From Gammaproteobacteria bacterium (GTDB lineage Bacteria > Pseudomonadota > Gammaproteobacteria > Eutrophobiales > Eutrophobiaceae), in assembly GCA_021773235.1 (NCBI GenBank), contig JAJFKL010000011.1, positions 1 through 64,000 of the forward strand: a DNA stretch of 64,000 nt, in the 5' to 3' direction. Below the pieces are notes generated by a model, which worked only from the letters and a program-made list of their open reading frames with translations, was not told the origin of the DNA and did not search any database. The translations under genes were made by a program, and so were the position numbers. Positions 43,323 through 52,365 of the stretch are shown one piece after another; within the stretch, counting starts at the first letter, position 1, and each line of letters starts with the position of its first letter.

Positions 43323-45407
43323 TTAGTCAGCTGGAAAAGCAACTGTTATGCACACGCCTTGCCTATTTTCCAAATTCATCGCCGATATGCTACCTGCATG
43401 AAATTCTGCAATTAGGCGCGCAACGAAAAGCCCTAGCCCAAGGTGTGGGCCTGTGTCCGAACGTTCGGATCGGATAGAGATCATTGAGTTAAATAGATCA
43501 TCAAGCAACTCTTCCGGTAAGCCGGGGCCAATATTAATAACTTGCAACTCAACTAAATCTGTATTGTTTATTAAGTTTACTGTTATCTCCTTACCTGGTT
43601 GAGAAAACTCAACGGCATTACCCACTAGCTTATCCAACATCTGGAAAAACAAATCTTGATTGATTGAGTAATTGGTTGTCGCTTCAGGTAAATTTAGCTT
43701 GAATAATTGGTTTGGGTATGCGGTTTCATAACCCTCAATACATTTCGATAAAAATTTATTTAGATTAGTAGTTTGTTTATCCGCCTCTTGCAAAGCTTGT
43801 TCTAATCGTGATGCCTCACTCAAGCGTGTTAACAATGCCTGTAAACGTTGTAAGCCTGTATCAGCAGCTTGAAGAGCAACTTTCCTGCCTTCTTCATCCT
43901 GTTCATGTTGCAATCTATCTAGTGATGATTTGACTATTGCCATGGGGGTGCGCAGCTCATGTGACAAACGACTAGCCATGCCCTCAAGGTAACTATGATA
44001 TTGATGTAAGCGATCAAGCATATTATTAAAACTTCTGGATAACTCGCCAACTTCATCGCTGGCGTTACTGACAGAAATATTACCGGTAACTTTTCCATTT
44101 TCATCAATCGCTTCAGTTGTCTCACGGTTTAGTTTTATCAGGCGCGAAGACAAACGACTAGCAAATAATAGAAGTAGAAAAACAATAACAATAAATATCA
44201 GCAGGGTTTTATTGAAAAGACCAGCTAATACCTGGCGTTGCATTATTTGTATATTATTTGTGGTCTCTTCGACCACAACTGCACCAACCACCTTGTTATC
44301 AAACCATATAGGCGTTGCTGCGGATATTATCACTGCTTTTCCATCGGGAGATGACCGCCAACGCGTTTCTGTATTGCCAGACAAGGCTTGTTTCACTTCA
44401 TTCCCCTGTAGTCGGGATGCTCCGGCCAAGTCATCATCAAACTGATCATAGGCTGGCGGCAATAGGAGCGTGTAAACAATATTAAATGCATTGTCAGGAA
44501 AAACACGCTTCAAGCTACCATCACTCGCTAATACCTGGGCAGACTTATCTAACACCCAAATTCGTCGTCCTTCACTACGTCCTTGAGTGTAAATAATATT
44601 TTCAATATTTTTTGATGAACTTATTATTTTTCCTGGCCCTACATAATCATCACTATCAAAGGTGCTAATAGTATTAGTTCCACTATGTCCATTCGCATCA
44701 TCAACGTCTTCGAATGTAAAACCAAGGTGGCCACCCAAAAGGTATGACGGTATTTTAATCTCAATGTTATAACCGTCATTCACGGCTTGCCAAACAGCCG
44801 ATGTGTTCGTCAGATTTTTTTGTGTGCGTATTTCTACACCGTATTCATCATAAGATTCTTCATATCGAAAAGGACGAATTAAACCTGGCCCACTTGGTGC
44901 GAGGTAATCTTTATGTAAGCGCTGATATTTATCGCGATAAACGACGACTATATGATCACCATTAATATGCTCAGCATTATCCAGAGTAGAGTAAACTAGC
45001 TTGTCATCTTTGACCTGAATTAACACATAAAAGTAATCATCATCTTTACTAATAATTAATTTAAAGTTATCAGCATCATCTACTGATTCAGATCGGTATG
45101 TTTCCGACCAGTCAATATATGACAGCCAATCATCCGTATAACCATCCAGATGTACCGGATTATTTAATTGATGCACATATAAGCTATTAGTAGTTTCATT
45201 AAAACTTGATTCAAATAATTTTGGTTTATCATTTAGAGCTCCCGCAACTGCGTAGGTGGAATCAACTAATGAAGCTTCCAATGTTTCTCTCAAATAAGTT
45301 TCCATCTGTCGTAAATAATCAAATCCTATATAGGGAATGATCAACACGGCAATTGACAGCAACATCAATTTGCTGCGCAGAGAAAAACTAATCTGTGTTT
45401 GAGACAT
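43323..45407 (-). CDS. pdsS: Dedicated sortase system histidine kinase
   Basis: This 694-residue membrane sensor kinase has an N-terminal helix (about 15-25), a large periplasmic region with a CBM9/DOMON-like part (DGYTDDWLSYIDWSETYRS), a second membrane helix (about 395-415), HAMP, a dimerisation H-box (SHELRTPMAIVKS) and an ATPase domain with DKLVGNAVEFSQPG and GLGLFVARLI. The layout and position beside the response regulator, PdsO, sortase target and sortase fit the TIGR03785 family. It forms a minus-strand pair with pdsR, which starts upstream. The signal is unknown; the carbohydrate-binding-like domain suggests a surface or glycan cue. Confidence 0.9.
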   Translation of the reverse strand: MSQTQISFSLRSKLMLLSIAVLIIPYIGFDYLRQMETYLRETLEASLVDSTYAVAGALNDKPKLFESSFNETTNSLYVHQLNNPVHLDGYTDDWLSYIDWSETYRSESVDDADNFKLIISKDDDYFYVLIQVKDDKLVYSTLDNAEHINGDHIVVVYRDKYQRLHKDYLAPSGPGLIRPFRYEESYDEYGVEIRTQKNLTNTSAVWQAVNDGYNIEIKIPSYLLGGHLGFTFEDVDDANGHSGTNTISTFDSDDYVGPGKIISSSKNIENIIYTQGRSEGRRIWVLDKSAQVLASDGSLKRVFPDNAFNIVYTLLLPPAYDQFDDDLAGASRLQGNEVKQALSGNTETRWRSSPDGKAVIISAATPIWFDNKVVGAVVVEETTNNIQIMQRQVLAGLFNKTLLIFIVIVFLLLLFASRLSSRLIKLNRETTEAIDENGKVTGNISVSNASDEVGELSRSFNNMLDRLHQYHSYLEGMASRLSHELRTPMAIVKSSLDRLQHEQDEEGRKVALQAADTGLQRLQALLTRLSEASRLEQALQEADKQTTNLNKFLSKCIEGYETAYPNQLFKLNLPEATTNYSINQDLFFQMLDKLVGNAVEFSQPGKEITVNLINNTDLVELQVINIGPGLPEELLDDLFNSMISIRSERSDTGPHLGLGLFVARLIAEFHAGSISAMNLENRQGVCITVAFPAD

Positions 45408-45430
45408 TTATTTTTATAAAAAATTACGAT

Positions 45431-46117
45431 TTATGTTTTCCATCGATAACCTACACCATATACCGTTTCTATATGGTCAAAGTCATCATCAAGCTCTTTA
45501 AATTTTCTACGAATACGTTTTATATGCGAAGTGATCGTACCATCATCAACAAAGATGTTTGAATCTTGCATTAACTGCTCTCTATTTTTTACATGGCCTG
45601 CTCTTTTCGCAAGGGAGTGAACCATCCAGAATTCAGTTAGGCTCAAATCAACTGCAACGCCTTTCCATTCTATTTGAAAGCGCTGCGCATCTATCAAAAG
45701 AGCCCCATGTTTAATCTGATCAATTTCAACTGTTGTTTGCAGTGCTTGTATGCGTCTAAATAAAGCCGCTATACGGGCAAGTATATGCGGCATACTGGTA
45801 TCTTTACTCAGATAATCGTCTGCTCCAAGACGTAAACCTGAAATCGTATCTAAATCAGTATCTCTCGCTGTCAAAAAAATAATCGGTATGGTATTTGATA
45901 GTGCTCGAATCTCCCGACAGAGGTCAAAGCCGGCTTCCACATCATCACCAAGACCAACGTCAAGAATAGCCAAGTCAGGTAATTGTTTGTTGATCCTGTC
46001 TATAGCCACTTGCTTGTTGTTACAGGTAACAACCTCATAACCATGTTGTCGAATAGCAATAGCATAGTTCTCGCAAAGAATGGGTTCATCTTCAACCAGT
46101 ATTATCTGCTTAGGCAT
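45431..46117 (-). CDS. pdsR: Dedicated sortase system response regulator
   Basis: This 228-residue OmpR-type regulator has a receiver domain with acidic pocket (VEDEP), phospho-acceptor Asp53 in LAILDVGLGDD, Thr in FLTARD and Lys in YLSKD, then a winged-helix DNA-binding domain ending in TVYGVGYRWKT. It is the partner of the kinase encoded 23 bases downstream and is divergent from pdsO across a 200-base region, the natural target for its binding. The TIGR03787 assignment rests on neighbourhood and general fit. Confidence 0.92.
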   Translation of the reverse strand: MPKQIILVEDEPILCENYAIAIRQHGYEVVTCNNKQVAIDRINKQLPDLAILDVGLGDDVEAGFDLCREIRALSNTIPIIFLTARDTDLDTISGLRLGADDYLSKDTSMPHILARIAALFRRIQALQTTVEIDQIKHGALLIDAQRFQIEWKGVAVDLSLTEFWMVHSLAKRAGHVKNREQLMQDSNIFVDDGTITSHIKRIRRKFKELDDDFDHIETVYGVGYRWKT

Positions 46118-46317
46118 TCACTACTCCATTTGTTATTGTTTTACACACTTTAAAGTGCCTGCATGTAAATTTAAAGACGATTTGAACATTGCCCTTTTTC
46201 TGCCACATTTCATCAGAGTATTTCCAGTATCCGTCCCCTTCCCTGCCATGTGATTGTTTTCAAATAGCACCTAGTTTAATCCGATTATGGATTGTTTTAA
46301 ATCAGGAGACATACAAC

Positions 46318-47031
46318 ATGAAATTAGTTACGACATTAACACTTGTACTTTTATTAAGCACACAATTCAACGTCAACGCGAAGGAGGTACATAAAGATCC
46401 CGATCCGACAAAAGGAAATGTCGGATTTGGACTAGGTGCACTTATTGGTGGTCTCCTGGCTGGCCCTCCGGGCGCGGTTATTGGCGCTGCCAGTGGCACC
46501 TGGTTTGGTCTTCGTGAAAGTGATTCTGATACTGCTATTGCTTCACTGGAAAAAGAATTAAATGCTCAAAGCATTGAACTCGCTTATCAACAAAATGAAT
46601 TGGCCAATACCAGAGAAAAGTATAAAAAAGAATTTCAACAAGTCGTCAATAACAACGAAATACAATCTCTGGAGAAATTAAGTCAAGGTATCTCCTACAT
46701 TATCTACTATAAAACCAATGATGCAGAGATACAGAAAGATGTTCAGCCAAAAATCAGACAACTAGCCGAATTAATAAAACCCTACCCACAAATCAAAATT
46801 CAAATTGCAGGTTTCACAGATCATCGTGGTTCGCTTAACTTTAATTATCTTCTAAGTAAAAAACGTGTCGATAACGTTCGAACTGCTTTTATTAATGCGG
46901 GAGTTTCAAATCAGCGTTTTCAATTACAGGCCCATGGTGAGAGAGCCGCCGTCGCGAAACATGGTGACAAGGAAGCTTATATATTCGATCGAAGGGTAAC
47001 CATTAACTTGTCCCTTGACACGGAGGCTTGA
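46318..47031 (+). CDS. pdsO: PdsO, OmpA-family protein of the sortase system
   Basis: This 237-residue envelope protein has a signal peptide (MKLVTTLTLVLLLSTQFNVNA), a glycine-zipper stretch (GFGLGALIGGLLAGPPGAVIGAASG), a short coiled coil (about 75-110) and a C-terminal OmpA peptidoglycan-binding domain (IQIAGFTDHRGSLNFN, SKKRVDNVRTAFI, ERAAVAKHGDKE). PdsO (TIGR03789) is a standard member of the proteobacterial dedicated sortase system. I set the start at the ATG at 46318 after AGGAGA; the upstream in-frame extension lacks support. It is first in a plus-strand operon with the target protein and sortase. Confidence 0.9.
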   Translation: MKLVTTLTLVLLLSTQFNVNAKEVHKDPDPTKGNVGFGLGALIGGLLAGPPGAVIGAASGTWFGLRESDSDTAIASLEKELNAQSIELAYQQNELANTREKYKKEFQQVVNNNEIQSLEKLSQGISYIIYYKTNDAEIQKDVQPKIRQLAELIKPYPQIKIQIAGFTDHRGSLNFNYLLSKKRVDNVRTAFINAGVSNQRFQLQAHGERAAVAKHGDKEAYIFDRRVTINLSLDTEA

Positions 47032-47038
47032 GATCGCC

Positions 47039-49186
47039 ATGTCTAGCTACCCTGTTACCTCAAAATATTTATTCAAGGGTCCGCGGCTTTTCTTTGCTTC
47101 GGTAAGTTTAAGTATTTGTTTGAATCTTGCTGTCATCTTATTGGTATTGTTCAGTAGTATTAGTGTGAAAGCTAACGATGATGTGCACGACAATACTACA
47201 GATGTAATCAGCAATTTTGACGAGCTCGGTCAAGGCACACTTCTTTTTAAACAAAACAATCAATATAAAAGGGCGGCCCAACTAAAAATTGATGTCGCTA
47301 TGAATATTACTGGCATGATTAATCGTGTCAGCGTGATTCAAAGCTTTAGCAACACAACTGATGAATGGCAGGAGGGTGTTTATGTCTTTCCATTACCTGA
47401 AAATGCAGCTGTCGATCATATGCGACTTAGAATTGGTGAACGCATTATAGAAGGCCAGATAAAAGAAAAAGGAGCTGCGAAAAAAATCTATCAACAGGCG
47501 AAAAAACAGGGTAAGCGAGCGGCACTAACTGAGCAGGAGCGACCTAATATTTTCACTACCTCGGTTGCTAATATTCCACCCCATGAGACCGTCAAGGTAG
47601 AAATCGAATACCAGCAATTTGTTAATTATGACAATGGTGCTTTTTCATTACGTTTTCCTATGGTCGTCGGTCCACGCTACATACCCGGTAAACAACGTAT
47701 ACAAGGCTTTGCTGGCACGGGTTGGGCCTTAAACACAGATCAGGTGCCCGATGCTGCCAGAGTCACGCCACCGGTGTTACAGCCGGGTAGCAAACGACAA
47801 AATAAAGTAACCATCAACATTAATCTGGATGCAGGATTAGCACTGGAAAAAGTTTATAGCCCTTATCATGACATTGAGCTTGATAAACAAGCAGACCATT
47901 ATCAGATTCATCTTAAACAGGGTTCTACACTTGCAAACCGGGACTTCGAATTAATCTGGCAACCCAATGCCAGTGATGCGCCAAAGGCGGCATTGTTCAC
48001 AGAAGAATTAAACGGCGAGACATATGCACTAATTATGATGGTACCGCCTACCGTAGATAAAACAGAAACCTTAAGTAGAGAAATAATTTATGTCATTGAT
48101 ACCTCCGGTTCAATGGGGGGGCAATCTATCATTCAAGCCCGAGCCGCTCTTGAATTAGCACTAATGCGACTTAAACCGGGTGATCGGTTTAATGTAATTC
48201 AATTTAACTCTTTTACATCTCAGTTATTTAATCAGTCTGAACTGCTTACCCAAACATCCTTACAACAAGCACAAAATTATGTTCGTTCCTTAGAGGCAGG
48301 TGGTGGTACTGAAATGGCAACCGCATTACATGCGGCTTTAGCAAATCAAACAACAAGTAATGGCTTACGTCAGGTTATTTTTATGACCGATGGCAGTATC
48401 GGTAATGAGCAGGCCTTATTCGAAATAATACAAAAAGAATTAGGTCACAGTCGTTTATTCACAATTGGCATTGGCTCAGCTCCCAACTCACACTTTATGG
48501 GTCGGGCGGCTAAATTCGGTCGTGGTACACATACACATATTGGAAAAATTGATGAAGTTCAAACACGCATGCAAAACCTGTTTGAAAAGATTGAAAATCC
48601 AATATTAAAAGATATCAACATCGATTGGTCTCAAATTAATAAGCAGTCACAAAGCATTTCAAGAAATTTTGAATCATGGCCACAAAAAATAAGTGACCTA
48701 TATCGCGGAGAACCATTACTTATAACTGCCAAGGCTGATCAGCTACCCAATGCAATAAATATAAGTGGCAAAGTTGCCAACAAAGGTTGGTCATCACGAT
48801 TAGAACTAAATGGAGGTAAAAATCGCCATGGTATTTCAACATTATGGGCACGCAACAAGATCGCAGCTTTAATGGAACAAAAACGTGATGCTGAGTTTGA
48901 ATCGATCAAACAACTCATTATTGATACCGCATTAAAACATCATCTCGTCAGTAAATTTACTAGTCTTGTCGCAGTCGATGTAACACCAATACGTCCACAG
49001 GATAAAAATCTGGAGTCCCATGCAATACCAACACATCTACCTGCTGGTTGGGATCATAACAAAGTGTTTGGACGACCTTTCCCTGCAACAGCAACCGATG
49101 CACGTCTTAATTTAATCATCGGCATATTACTACTCTTACTTACCACAATCTTGATATTAACCCGCCGTCATGATTCATACGTTTAA
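47039..49186 (+). CDS. Sortase target protein with VIT and vWA domains
   Basis: This 715-residue protein (ATG at 47039; the TTG at 47015 was rejected) has a signal/anchor segment (about 20-43), a VIT domain (VFPLPENAAVDHMRLRIGER region), and a vWA domain with MIDAS DTSGSMGG. The C-terminus carries a sorting signal: FPATATD, a hydrophobic helix and basic TRR. The family (TIGR03788) typically shows LPxTAT-like signals rather than LPXTG; here Phe replaces Leu. The protein should be cut and anchored by the adjacent class GN sortase. It resembles inter-alpha-trypsin-inhibitor-like adhesins. Its end overlaps the sortase gene by 17 bases. Confidence 0.92.
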   Translation: MSSYPVTSKYLFKGPRLFFASVSLSICLNLAVILLVLFSSISVKANDDVHDNTTDVISNFDELGQGTLLFKQNNQYKRAAQLKIDVAMNITGMINRVSVIQSFSNTTDEWQEGVYVFPLPENAAVDHMRLRIGERIIEGQIKEKGAAKKIYQQAKKQGKRAALTEQERPNIFTTSVANIPPHETVKVEIEYQQFVNYDNGAFSLRFPMVVGPRYIPGKQRIQGFAGTGWALNTDQVPDAARVTPPVLQPGSKRQNKVTININLDAGLALEKVYSPYHDIELDKQADHYQIHLKQGSTLANRDFELIWQPNASDAPKAALFTEELNGETYALIMMVPPTVDKTETLSREIIYVIDTSGSMGGQSIIQARAALELALMRLKPGDRFNVIQFNSFTSQLFNQSELLTQTSLQQAQNYVRSLEAGGGTEMATALHAALANQTTSNGLRQVIFMTDGSIGNEQALFEIIQKELGHSRLFTIGIGSAPNSHFMGRAAKFGRGTHTHIGKIDEVQTRMQNLFEKIENPILKDINIDWSQINKQSQSISRNFESWPQKISDLYRGEPLLITAKADQLPNAINISGKVANKGWSSRLELNGGKNRHGISTLWARNKIAALMEQKRDAEFESIKQLIIDTALKHHLVSKFTSLVAVDVTPIRPQDKNLESHAIPTHLPAGWDHNKVFGRPFPATATDARLNLIIGILLLLLTTILILTRRHDSYV

Positions 49187-49754
49187 GAAAATTTTAATAG
49201 TGTTCCTCCCCCTCTGCGGCTTATGGTTTATAGGACAAGGTTCCTATATCCATGCCAAGGCGGTGGTCGCACAACTCCTCCTGGAGACAGCATGGACAGA
49301 AACGCTCAGTGGCAATAAGGAGGTGAAACCTTGGCCATGGGCAGATACCTGGCCTGTCGCTCGTCTACGTGCACCCGCCCTTGGTATTAGTCGCATCGTC
49401 CTGGCCGGAGCCAGTGGTTCTTCATTGGCTTTCGGCCCAGGGCATCTTTTTGGTAGTACACCGCCGGGCGATAACGGCAATATAATTATCTCAGGACATC
49501 GAGACACTCATTTCTCTTTTCTAGAAAACATAAAGAAAGGTGACCATTTAGAACTTCAATCAAATAAAAAAACGAGTGCTTATCAAGTCACCAACATACG
49601 AATTATCGATAAGACGAAAGTAAAGGAAATTCCTGTCGATTCAGAAAACAAATTAATTTTAATCACTTGCTATCCCTTTGACGCCATTCAATCAGGCGGA
49701 CCATTACGTTACATGATTACCGCAAAATTCAAACATTCATTTATTCTTAGTTGA
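49170..49754 (+). CDS. Class GN sortase
   Basis: This 194-residue transpeptidase of the marine proteobacterial type (TIGR03784) has an N-terminal membrane helix (about 6-24) and the sortase beta-barrel. Catalytic residues are His110 in ISGHRDTHF, Cys167 in LITCYPF and Arg180 in GGPLRYMI. Such sortases are dedicated to the single adjacent target, which they cleave at the sorting motif. It overlaps the target gene by 17 bases and is followed by a barrel-protein gene after nine bases, so all are likely co-transcribed. Confidence 0.93.
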   Translation: MIHTFKKILIVFLPLCGLWFIGQGSYIHAKAVVAQLLLETAWTETLSGNKEVKPWPWADTWPVARLRAPALGISRIVLAGASGSSLAFGPGHLFGSTPPGDNGNIIISGHRDTHFSFLENIKKGDHLELQSNKKTSAYQVTNIRIIDKTKVKEIPVDSENKLILITCYPFDAIQSGGPLRYMITAKFKHSFILS

Positions 49755-49763
49755 GGAAATATT

Positions 49764-51089
49764 ATGCACGCATTATTAAAATCAACCTGCGAAATTCCCG
49801 TACCAAAAGAACGTTCATTAAGGTTAACCGAGCAGATTAATCCTGTTTTAAGCAATGATGTACGTCGACGATTACGCTATATGCACATGCAAAGTTTTGA
49901 TCAGGAACAAGGAGGTCTCTTATCTCCGATTAAATTTATAGATCGCGATAGCACAGAATATTCTCTAGTTGTAGCTGCTGATCAGGACAAAAATGAAGAA
50001 CGTATGGCAAGGATAACGTTAGATAATGCCTCTGCACTACTAGATCCCGTTTGGGGTGGCGTTTATCAATACTCTACGCAGGGGAAATGGGATGTCCCTC
50101 ATTATCGTAAAACCATGGCGGCTCAAGCAGGACATCTCCGTTTGTATGCATTGGCTTATGCTCAAATGAAGTTTAGTCGATATAAGGATGTGTGTGATTC
50201 GATTCAAGAATATATAAAGAACTTTATGACTTCAGACTTTGGCGCATTTTATTCAGGCCAATCCGATTGTATTGCTGGCATCAACCCGATGCTATTTTTT
50301 TCACTCAACAATACAAGCCGAAAAAAAATTGGCATACCAGAAGTCGATAAACGAATACACACTAGAGAAAATGGTTGGATCATTGAAGCCTTGGCTACAC
50401 ATTACGAATGCTGTGGTAATCAAAGTAGTTTAATTATGGCTATTAATGCTGCCAGTTGGGTAAACCATTATTGCCAATATCATGACAACGGTTACTTAAC
50501 TAATACAATGACTCAAAAGCCCCTGCACCTCTCTGACACCCTTTCCATGGCCAGAGCGATGTTACAACTATACCGGGTAACACTTGATAAGCAGTACTTA
50601 AGACTAGCGTGCGATTCTGCACGCTTTATCAACCTCAATTTTAAAAATGAAATCTGTGGCTATAACAGCAAATTACATTCCAAAAATGAAACGACGCCTC
50701 CACGACAAATTGACGAAAATATTTCACTAACCCGGTTTGCTAATCTTCTAAGTTATTATAGTGATGAACATGTTTTCGCAAAGATGGCAAAACATGGTCT
50801 GCGTTATCTGTGCATCCCCGAGATTGCGACAGCACGTATGGAAGAAGCAGGTATATTACTTATCGACCGTGAAATGTCTTCAACACCTTTAACGATTACG
50901 ATTAATGGAAAAAGGTATGACCCTCTTTTTAAAAAGTTTGTAAAAATCGCACAACGTAATGCCGCCTGGTACAAATTAATTAAGGTTAATTCAGCAGCAT
51001 CTGCCTCCGCCTCAATTGAGATTGATGGATTTAAATCAAAAGCGGTAACATCTCCTGAGAAACTTATGCAGTTACTTCAACATCATTAG
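49764..51089 (+). CDS. YyaL/SSP411-like alpha/alpha-barrel protein without thioredoxin domain
   Basis: This 441-residue protein has no signal peptide. GGLLSPIKFI, LLDPVWGGVYQYSTQGKWDVPHYRKTM and MTSDFGAFYSGQSD match the (alpha/alpha)6-barrel half of YyaL/spermatogenesis-associated-protein-20-like proteins (compare the family's DQLGGGFHRY, VPHFEKML and EGGFYSAEDAD). The N-terminal thioredoxin-like DUF255 domain of those proteins is absent. The final residues (about 385-441) are a distinct tail. The gene begins nine bases after the sortase stop with GAGGAAAT upstream, so it belongs to the sortase transcript. Activity is unknown; six-hairpin glycosidase-type barrels often act on sugars or thiol adducts. 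Confidence 0.8.
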   Translation: MHALLKSTCEIPVPKERSLRLTEQINPVLSNDVRRRLRYMHMQSFDQEQGGLLSPIKFIDRDSTEYSLVVAADQDKNEERMARITLDNASALLDPVWGGVYQYSTQGKWDVPHYRKTMAAQAGHLRLYALAYAQMKFSRYKDVCDSIQEYIKNFMTSDFGAFYSGQSDCIAGINPMLFFSLNNTSRKKIGIPEVDKRIHTRENGWIIEALATHYECCGNQSSLIMAINAASWVNHYCQYHDNGYLTNTMTQKPLHLSDTLSMARAMLQLYRVTLDKQYLRLACDSARFINLNFKNEICGYNSKLHSKNETTPPRQIDENISLTRFANLLSYYSDEHVFAKMAKHGLRYLCIPEIATARMEEAGILLIDREMSSTPLTITINGKRYDPLFKKFVKIAQRNAAWYKLIKVNSAASASASIEIDGFKSKAVTSPEKLMQLLQHH

Positions 51090-51109
51090 TCACTTTCAAA
51101 GCAAAGCAC

Positions 51110-51307
51110 TTGACAGTTTTACTAAATAGGCAGAAACTCGCGCGCCTATGAATACTCAAATACACATAATAGTAATTTCAAATTGGCTGCGCTGTATGCT
51201 GAAGCGGGTCTGCTATTGTCTGTGTGCCGGAGAATCATAAAGTTTTTTACAAAATCATTGATTCATATAAAAAGGCCACAGGTTACAACCTGAGGCCTTT
51301 TTTTTTA
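51110..51307 (+). ncRNA. Possible small RNA unit (weak promoter, strong terminator)
   Basis: TTGACA at 51110-51115 is followed 17 bases on by GAAACT (a weak -10) and a GC-rich CGCGCGCC stretch as seen at stable-RNA promoters. About 160 bases later comes the strong terminator at 51269-51307. No reading frame of note lies between. A transcript of this size is possible, but I cannot match it to 6S, 4.5S or another known RNA; it may simply be the operon's 3' end. Confidence 0.2.
51269..51307 (+). terminator. Rho-independent terminator after the sortase operon
   Basis: GGCC-A-CAGGTT and AACCTG-A-GGCC pair around an AC loop with a single A/A mismatch, preceded by A-run and followed by TTTTTTTTT. 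This is the best intrinsic terminator in the window. It ends the plus-strand transcription that began at pdsO. Confidence 0.85.
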
Positions 51308-51308
51308 T

Positions 51309-51399
51309 CTCCATGAATGGAGTGTATGTCGCGAGAGGACAGGAGTCCGAAGCGACGTTGTACTGTATGTCGCGGGCGCATGGATGCGCAGGAGCGACG
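51309..51399. repeat. Two palindromic repeat units (CATGGATG type)
   Basis: Unit 1 has CTCCAT-GA-ATGGAG (51309-51322), the direct repeat TGTATGTCGCG, GGAC-AGGA-GTCC (51337-51348) and GCGACG. Unit 2 has TGTATGTCGCG again (51364-51374), the hairpin GCGCAT-GG-ATGCGC (51376-51389) and AGGAGCGACG (51390-51399). They belong to the same family as those next to the tmRNA and after the Kef gene, with different but self-complementary arms. They lie just after the terminator and before the EamA gene. Confidence 0.65.
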
Positions 51400-51458
51400 A
51401 TTATGTAATTGCCTACATTTTAATTAATACCGAAGAAACAAAGTACTGGAGCACGAAC

Positions 51459-52343
51459 ATGCAAGTCATTACAGCCTATATTTCTATTATCCTCATTTGG
51501 GCTACAACGCCACTGGCTATCCAATGGAGTAGTGAGTCCGTGGGCTTTTTGTTTGGAATATCTAGTAGAATGATCTTGGGCGCTATTCTCGCTTTAATCA
51601 TTATCGCACTACTTGGTAAACGTTTAGCCACGCATCATAAGGCCTTGCAAACATATGTTGCCGCTGGTTTGGGTTTATTTACTGCCATGATGACAGTCTA
51701 TTGGAGTGCTCAATATATCCCTTCAGGTTGGATATCAATCATATATGGTGTCACACCCATTATTACGGGTTTATTTGCCATGAAATTACTTGGTGAACGA
51801 GGTTTAACATTGTTTCGAATTTTAGCGATCATTTTGAGTATCATTGGCTTATACATCATGCTTGAGACTGGATTACAATTCGGGCCAAACACTACTTACG
51901 GTATTATTGGCGTCATCGCATCATCGGTGTTTTATTCTTTCAGCATGGTCATGGTAAAAAGAATCGATGCTGACATTGATACCTATTCAACGGTGACAGG
52001 TGGCTTACTTGTTTCTGCCATTTTATATATCGGTGTTTGGTTTGGCTATGGCATTGAAATTCCCGCAGATATACCCTTGCGTGCAGGGGCAGCCATAATC
52101 TATCTGGCAACCGTTGGTTCATTGCTGGGTTTCTTCTTATTTTACTTCGTACTAAAACGAGTTGAGGCAACACGGACTTCATTAATAACATTAATAGTCC
52201 CCGTGTGTGCACTCATGCTCGGTCATTTTCTTAATGATGAGGCAATAACCAATGAAGTCATTATTGGATGCGCCATGATCTTATCGGGCTTGCTTTTATT
52301 TGAATTTGAGGGTGCAATACGTCGTATAAAAATAATCGATTAA
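51459..52343 (+). CDS. EamA/DMT family transporter
   Basis: This 294-residue membrane protein has about ten hydrophobic helices in two EamA repeats (start IILIWATTPLAIQWSSE; second repeat TYGIIGVIASSVFYSFSMVMVK). The length and topology fit the drug/metabolite transporter superfamily. The substrate is not predictable; members export amino acids, purines or other metabolites. I chose the ATG at 51459 with GGAG at 51448-51451; an in-frame start at 51384 falls in the repeat and was rejected. It is 22 bases upstream of the MscS gene. Confidence 0.87.
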   Translation: MQVITAYISIILIWATTPLAIQWSSESVGFLFGISSRMILGAILALIIIALLGKRLATHHKALQTYVAAGLGLFTAMMTVYWSAQYIPSGWISIIYGVTPIITGLFAMKLLGERGLTLFRILAIILSIIGLYIMLETGLQFGPNTTYGIIGVIASSVFYSFSMVMVKRIDADIDTYSTVTGGLLVSAILYIGVWFGYGIEIPADIPLRAGAAIIYLATVGSLLGFFLFYFVLKRVEATRTSLITLIVPVCALMLGHFLNDEAITNEVIIGCAMILSGLLLFEFEGAIRRIKIID

Positions 52344-52365
52344 CCATAAATTCTGGAGATTTACC

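Noticed and set aside
46191-46205. Sigma54-like TGGCAG-N5-GGGC on the minus strand upstream of pdsR
   Set aside because: GG/GC spacing fits, but the -12 element is GGGC instead of TTGC, so support is too weak.
46189-46317. Longer N-terminus for pdsO
   Set aside because: It would hide the signal peptide; AGGAGA precedes the ATG at 46318.
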